DNA of 10,132 nt from NCBI GenBank assembly GCA_028287545.1, contig JAQBPL010000002.1, positions 1 through 10,132 of the forward strand. Direction: 5' to 3'. Shown here piece after piece: positions 6,095-10,132 of the stretch. The stretch comes from Vulcanimicrobiota bacterium. Lineage in GTDB: Bacteria; Eremiobacterota; Eremiobacteria; Baltobacterales; Baltobacteraceae. The first letter of the stretch is position 1; every line of letters begins with the position of its first letter. Position numbers and translations under genes: made by a program. Below the pieces are notes generated by a model that made no database searches, was not told where the DNA came from, and worked only from the letters and a program-made list of their open reading frames with translations.

Positions 6095-8172
6095 TTGCGG
6101 CACGCCGCAGAATCGAGTCCGGCCTCCCTTTTCCGCTCGGAGCGACGTGGTACGGCACGGGGGTCAACTTCGCGCTGTTCAGCGCGCACGCGGAGAAGGT
6201 CGAACTCTGCATCTTCGACGCGCGCGGCCGGCGCGAACTCGAACGCATCGAACTGCCGGAATACACCGACGAGGTGTGGCACGGCTATTTGCACGACGCG
6301 CGGCCGGGGATGCTGTACGGCTACCGCGTCTACGGCCCGTACGACCCGGCGCGCGGGCACCGCTTCAACCACCACAAGCTGCTGCTCGACCCGTATGCGA
6401 AAGCGCTGGCGGGAAACCTGCGCTGGACGGACGCGCACTACGGATACCGGATCGGCTCGCAGCGCGAGGACCTCTCGTTCGACCGCCGCGACAACGCCGG
6501 CGGGATGCCGAAATGCGTGGTCGTCGAGAGCGCGTTCACCTGGAGCGAGGAACACCGCCCGTTCGTTCCGTGGAACGACACCGTGTTCTACGAAATGCAC
6601 GTCCGCGGTTATACGATCCAGCACCCGGGCGTGCCGCCGGCATTGCGCGGCACGTTCGCCGGCCTGGCGACGCCCGCCGTCGTGCACGAGCTGCAAGAGC
6701 TCGGCGTCACGACGGTGGAACTGCTGCCCGTCCACGCCTTCGTCGACGACCGCCGCCTGGTCGAGCAGAAGCTGCGCAACTACTGGGGATATAACTCGAT
6801 CGGGTTTTTCGCGCCCGAAGCGCGCTACTTGCAGAGCGGTGAGCCCAACGAGTTCAAGTCGATGGTCAAGCGGCTGCACGAAGCCGGGATCGAAGTCGTG
6901 CTCGACGTCGTATACAACCACACGGCGGAAGGGAATCATCTCGGTCCTACCTTGTCGTTCAAGGGGATCGACAACGCGACGTACTACCGGCTCGCCGAGA
7001 ATCCGCGCTATTACGACGACGTCACCGGCACCGGCAACACGCTCGACCTGCGCCACCCGCGCGTGCTGCAGATGGTGGCCGACTCGCTGCGCTATTGGGC
7101 CCAGGAGATGCACGTCGACGGGTTCCGCTTCGACCTCGCGCCGGCGCTGGCGCGCGAGAACAACGGCTTCTCACCCGACGCGGCGTTTTTCAAGACGCTC
7201 GCGCAAGACCCGGTGCTCTCGCGCGTCAAGCTGATCGCGGAGCCGTGGGACGTCGGCCTAGGGGGATATCAGCTGGGCAATTTTCCGCCCGGCTGGTCGG
7301 AATGGAACGGGAAATATCGCGACACCGTGCGCCGCTTCTGGCGCGGCGACTTGGGCGTGCTCCCCGAGCTCGCGTCGCGCATCGCAGGGTCCTCGGAGCT
7401 CTTCCAGCATCAAGGCCGCCGGCCGCGCGCGAGCGTCAACTTCGTCACCGTCCACGACGGCTTCACGCTGACCGACCTCGTCTCGTACAACGAAAAGCAC
7501 AACGAAGCCAACCACGAAGGCAACCGCGACGGGACCGATGACAACCTGAGCTGGAACTGCGGCGTCGAAGGCCCGACCGACGACCCCGAGATCGTGATGC
7601 TGCGCGAGCGGCAGAAACGCAATCTGCTCTCGACGCTGATCCTCTCGCTCGGCGTTCCGCTGATTCTCGCCGGCGACGAGCTCGGGCGCACGCAGCGCGG
7701 CAACAACAACGCGTACTGCCAAGACAACGACATCTCGTGGTTCGACTGGATGAATCGCACCCCGCACGACCTCGCCCTCTCCGACTTCGTGAAGACGTTG
7801 CTGCGCTTGCGCCACAGTCATCCCGCGTTCAAGCGCGACGCGTTTTTTCGCGGCCAGCCGCTCGACGCGAGCGGACGAAAGGACATCGCCTGGTTCACAC
7901 CCGACGCGCAGGAGATGAGCGTCGAGGATTGGATCACGGACCGGCGCACGATCGGCTACTTCCTCGGCGCCCGGCCGATGCTGTTCGTGGCGATGAACTC
8001 CTCGCCCGACGACGTGCCGTTCACGCTCCCCGACGTCGAACACATCTCCTGGTCACTGGTGCTCGACACCGCGATCGAAGGCGGGGCCCAGCGCGACGTC
8101 CCCGGCGACGCGATCGGCGTCTACCCCATGATCTCGCGGTCGCTCGCCGTCTTCGCGGGCAGCGCGAGATGA
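6091..8172 (+). CDS. glgX: Glycogen debranching enzyme GlgX (isoamylase/TreX type)
   Basis: A cytoplasmic GH13 subfamily 11 enzyme of 693 residues that hydrolyses alpha-1,6 branches, preferring short outer chains left by phosphorylase. The N-terminus carries the typical PFPLGATW-x-GTGVNFALFS entry into a CBM48-like domain (about 8-130), then the (beta/alpha)8 barrel and a C-terminal beta domain. Catalytic regions are complete: DVVYNH (D272, H277), GFRFDLA (nucleophile D348), LIAEPWDVG (acid/base E384) and TVHDGFTL (D456). The stretch after the last of these, with YNEKHNEANHEGNRDG and DDNLSWNCG, is characteristic of GlgX/TreX rather than pullulanase. It is slightly longer than E. coli GlgX (657 residues), in the range of TreX-like proteins, so the GlgX/TreX distinction is one of naming and context. 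Start and stop overlap glgB and malQ by 4 nt each. All key residues are present and nothing is broken. Confidence 0.97.
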   Translation: MIAARRRIESGLPFPLGATWYGTGVNFALFSAHAEKVELCIFDARGRRELERIELPEYTDEVWHGYLHDARPGMLYGYRVYGPYDPARGHRFNHHKLLLDPYAKALAGNLRWTDAHYGYRIGSQREDLSFDRRDNAGGMPKCVVVESAFTWSEEHRPFVPWNDTVFYEMHVRGYTIQHPGVPPALRGTFAGLATPAVVHELQELGVTTVELLPVHAFVDDRRLVEQKLRNYWGYNSIGFFAPEARYLQSGEPNEFKSMVKRLHEAGIEVVLDVVYNHTAEGNHLGPTLSFKGIDNATYYRLAENPRYYDDVTGTGNTLDLRHPRVLQMVADSLRYWAQEMHVDGFRFDLAPALARENNGFSPDAAFFKTLAQDPVLSRVKLIAEPWDVGLGGYQLGNFPPGWSEWNGKYRDTVRRFWRGDLGVLPELASRIAGSSELFQHQGRRPRASVNFVTVHDGFTLTDLVSYNEKHNEANHEGNRDGTDDNLSWNCGVEGPTDDPEIVMLRERQKRNLLSTLILSLGVPLILAGDELGRTQRGNNNAYCQDNDISWFDWMNRTPHDLALSDFVKTLLRLRHSHPAFKRDAFFRGQPLDASGRKDIAWFTPDAQEMSVEDWITDRRTIGYFLGARPMLFVAMNSSPDDVPFTLPDVEHISWSLVLDTAIEGGAQRDVPGDAIGVYPMISRSLAVFAGSAR
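8169..8172 (+). other. ATGA start/stop overlap, glgX to malQ
   Basis: The malQ ATG (8169-8171) overlaps the glgX TGA (8170-8172). Upstream bases (cgcgggcagcgcgag) give at best a poor SD match. This is the third consecutive 4-nt overlap in the block. Confidence 0.75.
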
Positions 8173-10132
8173 GCCGCGTCGCCCGCGGGTACGTCGACGC
8201 CCTCGGCACGCCGCGGACGGCGCCGGCCGAGACCGTCGCGCGTTTCGAGGAACTGCTGGGCGGCGAGCGCGCCGAGTTCGTGGCCGCGACGCGCGTCGTT
8301 CGCGTAGGCGAACCGCTCACCGTCGACGTGACGCTGCCCGCGCTGAGCTGGCCCGCAACGCTCCGCTGGACGGTCGTGCGCGACGACGGCTCCACCGAGA
8401 GCGGAGAGGTCGCATTGCGCGACGCGCCGGTGGTCCTCACCGGCGCGCGCGACGCCGAAACCTACGACACGCGCCGCATCTCGATCGGCTCGGCGCTTCC
8501 GCTCGGGACGCACCGTTTGCTGCTCTCCGTCGAGCCGTACGCGCGCGGGACGGTCCACGTCGTGGTCGCGCCGGAGCGGGCGTTTCCGCCGAGCGGCCGC
8601 AGCTGGGGGATCGCGCTGCAGCTCTACACGCTGCGCTCGGCCCGCAACGACGGGATCGGCGACTTCGCGGACCTGCGCGCAATCTGTCGCCTGTTCGGGG
8701 GGCGCGGCGCGGCGTACGTCGGCATCAACCCGCTCCATGCGACGTTCCGCACCGATCCCGAAGCCGCCAGCCCCTATGCCGCATCGTCGCGCGTCTGGCT
8801 GAATTGGCTCTATGTCGCACTCGACGACGTGCCGGAAGCCCGGCATCCCATGGTTCGCGCGGTCATCGAGGGGGACGAGCGGCGCGCGCTCCTCGCGCGC
8901 GTGCGATCCACGAGCGACGTCGACTACGCGGGCGTCGCCGCCGTGAAAGACGTGGTCCTGCGCGCCTGCTTCGACGCGCTCGCCGCCGACGCCGCGCGGC
9001 ACAACGCCTTCGCGGCGTGGTGCGCGGCCCAGGGTGAGCGCCTGTTGCGCTTCGCGGTGTTCGAGGCGCTGGTCGTTCGCTACGGGCGCGACCTGCGGTC
9101 GTGGCCGCCGGCATTCGCGACGCCGGCCTCGCCCGACGTAACGTCCTTCGCCGCCGCGAACGATCGCGAAGTCGGCTACGCGATGTACCTTCAATGGCTC
9201 GCGGCGGACCAGCTGGCGGCGGTCGCCGCCGACGCGGCTCGCCACGGCGTCCACCTCTATCGGGATCTTGCGGTGGGCGTCGACTCCAACTCCGCCGACG
9301 TTTGGGCCGACGCGGCCGCCTACGTTCCGGAAGTGTCCGTCGGCGCACCGCCCGACGTCCTCAACACGCTCGGTCAGGATTGGGGTCTGCCGCCGCTCGA
9401 CCCGCGCGGCTTGGCGCGTGAAGGCTATACCGAGCTGCTCGACCTGCTGCAGGCGAACTGCCGTCACGCGGGCGCGCTGCGCATCGATCACGCCTTCTCG
9501 CTTGCGCGGCTCTACTGGATTCCGCGCGGCGCCGGCGCGCGATCCGGAACCTACGTCACCTATCCGCTGGACGACATGCGCGGGATCGTGACGCTGGCGA
9601 GCGTGCGCGAAGGCTGCATCGTCATCGGGGAAGATCTCGGGACGGTCCCCGAGGGTTTTCGCGAGCACATGGAAGAGAGCGGTATCCTCTCGTATCGGGT
9701 CCTCTTCTTCGAACGCCGTCACGACGGGACGTTCGCAGCGCCCGAGGAGTACCCGGCTCTCGCGTTGGCGACGTCGGGCACGCACGATCTCGCGACGCTC
9801 CCCGCCTGGCTGCGCGGCGAGGACATCGACCTGCGCGATCGGCTGGGCCTGCTCGAAACGCCGGCAGCGGACGAGCGCTCGGCTCGCGTCCGCGAACGCG
9901 AGCTGCTGCTCGACGCGCTGGTCGCGCACGGCGATCTCGCCGCACCGGAGCGCGACGACGAAACCGCGATCGTGATCGCCGCGAACCGCTATCTGGCCGC
10001 GGCGCCGAGCGCGATCGTCATGGCCCAACTCGACGACGTCCTCGGAGAACGCAAACCCGTCAACGTCCCGGGAACCTCCACCCAATACCCGAACTGGCGC
10101 CGTAAGCTCGCCACCGACCTCGAAGCCCTCGC
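8169..10132 (+). CDS. malQ: 4-alpha-glucanotransferase (amylomaltase) MalQ, 3' partial
   Basis: The frame is open from ATG at 8169 to the window end without a stop: 654 complete codons. The product is a GH77 enzyme that transfers 4-alpha-glucan segments between malto-oligosaccharides and releases glucose; it acts in the cytoplasm. It is the long, E. coli-like form with an N-terminal beta-rich domain (about 1-135) before the barrel, which opens with GIALQLYTLRSARNDGIGDF. Other hallmarks are INPLHATF, ASPYAASSRVWLN and SVGAPPDVLNTLGQDWGLPP. Catalytic residues are D440 in LRIDHAF (nucleophile), E488 in IGEDLGTVP (acid/base) and D540 in SGTHDLAT (stabiliser). Each is 8 lower than the E. coli positions as I recall them (448, 496, 548), so spacing is conserved. 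The near-terminal NVPGTSTQYPNWRRKL motif is reached, so only some tens of residues should be missing downstream. In the operon it would recycle the short oligosaccharides freed by GlgX. Confidence 0.96.
   Translation, partial: MSRVARGYVDALGTPRTAPAETVARFEELLGGERAEFVAATRVVRVGEPLTVDVTLPALSWPATLRWTVVRDDGSTESGEVALRDAPVVLTGARDAETYDTRRISIGSALPLGTHRLLLSVEPYARGTVHVVVAPERAFPPSGRSWGIALQLYTLRSARNDGIGDFADLRAICRLFGGRGAAYVGINPLHATFRTDPEAASPYAASSRVWLNWLYVALDDVPEARHPMVRAVIEGDERRALLARVRSTSDVDYAGVAAVKDVVLRACFDALAADAARHNAFAAWCAAQGERLLRFAVFEALVVRYGRDLRSWPPAFATPASPDVTSFAAANDREVGYAMYLQWLAADQLAAVAADAARHGVHLYRDLAVGVDSNSADVWADAAAYVPEVSVGAPPDVLNTLGQDWGLPPLDPRGLAREGYTELLDLLQANCRHAGALRIDHAFSLARLYWIPRGAGARSGTYVTYPLDDMRGIVTLASVREGCIVIGEDLGTVPEGFREHMEESGILSYRVLFFERRHDGTFAAPEEYPALALATSGTHDLATLPAWLRGEDIDLRDRLGLLETPAADERSARVRERELLLDALVAHGDLAAPERDDETAIVIAANRYLAAAPSAIVMAQLDDVLGERKPVNVPGTSTQYPNWRRKLATDLEAL

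Noticed and set aside
9627..9640. GED instead of AED around the MalQ acid/base as an unusual active site
   Set aside because: IGEDLGTVP is a normal variant in long-form bacterial MalQ as I recall, and the Glu itself is in place.
8121..10085. Minus-strand open frame of about 654 codons, longer than other shadows
   Set aside because: The + strand in the same region reads as MalQ with all three GH77 catalytic residues and conserved motifs over its whole length. The antisense product is Arg/Gly/Val/Asp-rich with no domain.

Overview
This is a gene-dense, high-GC bacterial segment with five genes, all on the + strand and all consistent with one operon. The two outer genes run off the window. No tRNA, rRNA, CRISPR array, transposase, integrase or long repeat is visible. 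The only spacer between genes is about 38 bp, so no stretch of 300 bases lacks a gene. The organism cannot be named from the sequence. GC- and CG-rich codon use, GTG starts and translational overlaps fit many high-GC soil-type bacteria. An uncultivated lineage such as Candidatus Eremiobacterota is possible, but this is only an impression.

Layout: (1) 1-2538, the C-terminal ~845 residues of a GH63/MGH1-like glucosidase whose start lies upstream; (2) 2577-3926, a class I FAD/NAD(P) pyridine nucleotide-disulfide oxidoreductase of the MerA/RclA/dihydrolipoyl-dehydrogenase superfamily; (3) 3923-6094, full-length glycogen branching enzyme GlgB; (4) 6091-8172, full-length GlgX-type debranching enzyme; (5) 8169 to the window end, 4-alpha-glucanotransferase MalQ, missing only its extreme C-terminus. 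Genes 2-5 are joined by three consecutive 4-nt start/stop overlaps (GTGA, GTGA, ATGA), none with a clear Shine-Dalgarno sequence at normal spacing. This suggests translational coupling.

Together GlgB, GlgX and MalQ build, debranch and re-shuffle alpha-1,4/1,6-glucan. GlgB makes branches, GlgX releases short malto-oligosaccharides, and MalQ disproportionates them. The GH63 enzyme probably hydrolyses an alpha-glucoside linked to the same pool, substrate unknown. The oxidoreductase is the outlier: it sits inside the coupled block but has no known role in glucan metabolism. No promoter is visible; the operon promoter should lie upstream, and the operon may continue downstream.

I see no clearly new system. 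The points worth a second look are the redox enzyme inside a glycogen operon (with an extra cysteine beside its active disulfide), the run of SD-poor overlaps, and a strong GC hairpin at the end of glgB followed by a T-rich tract.
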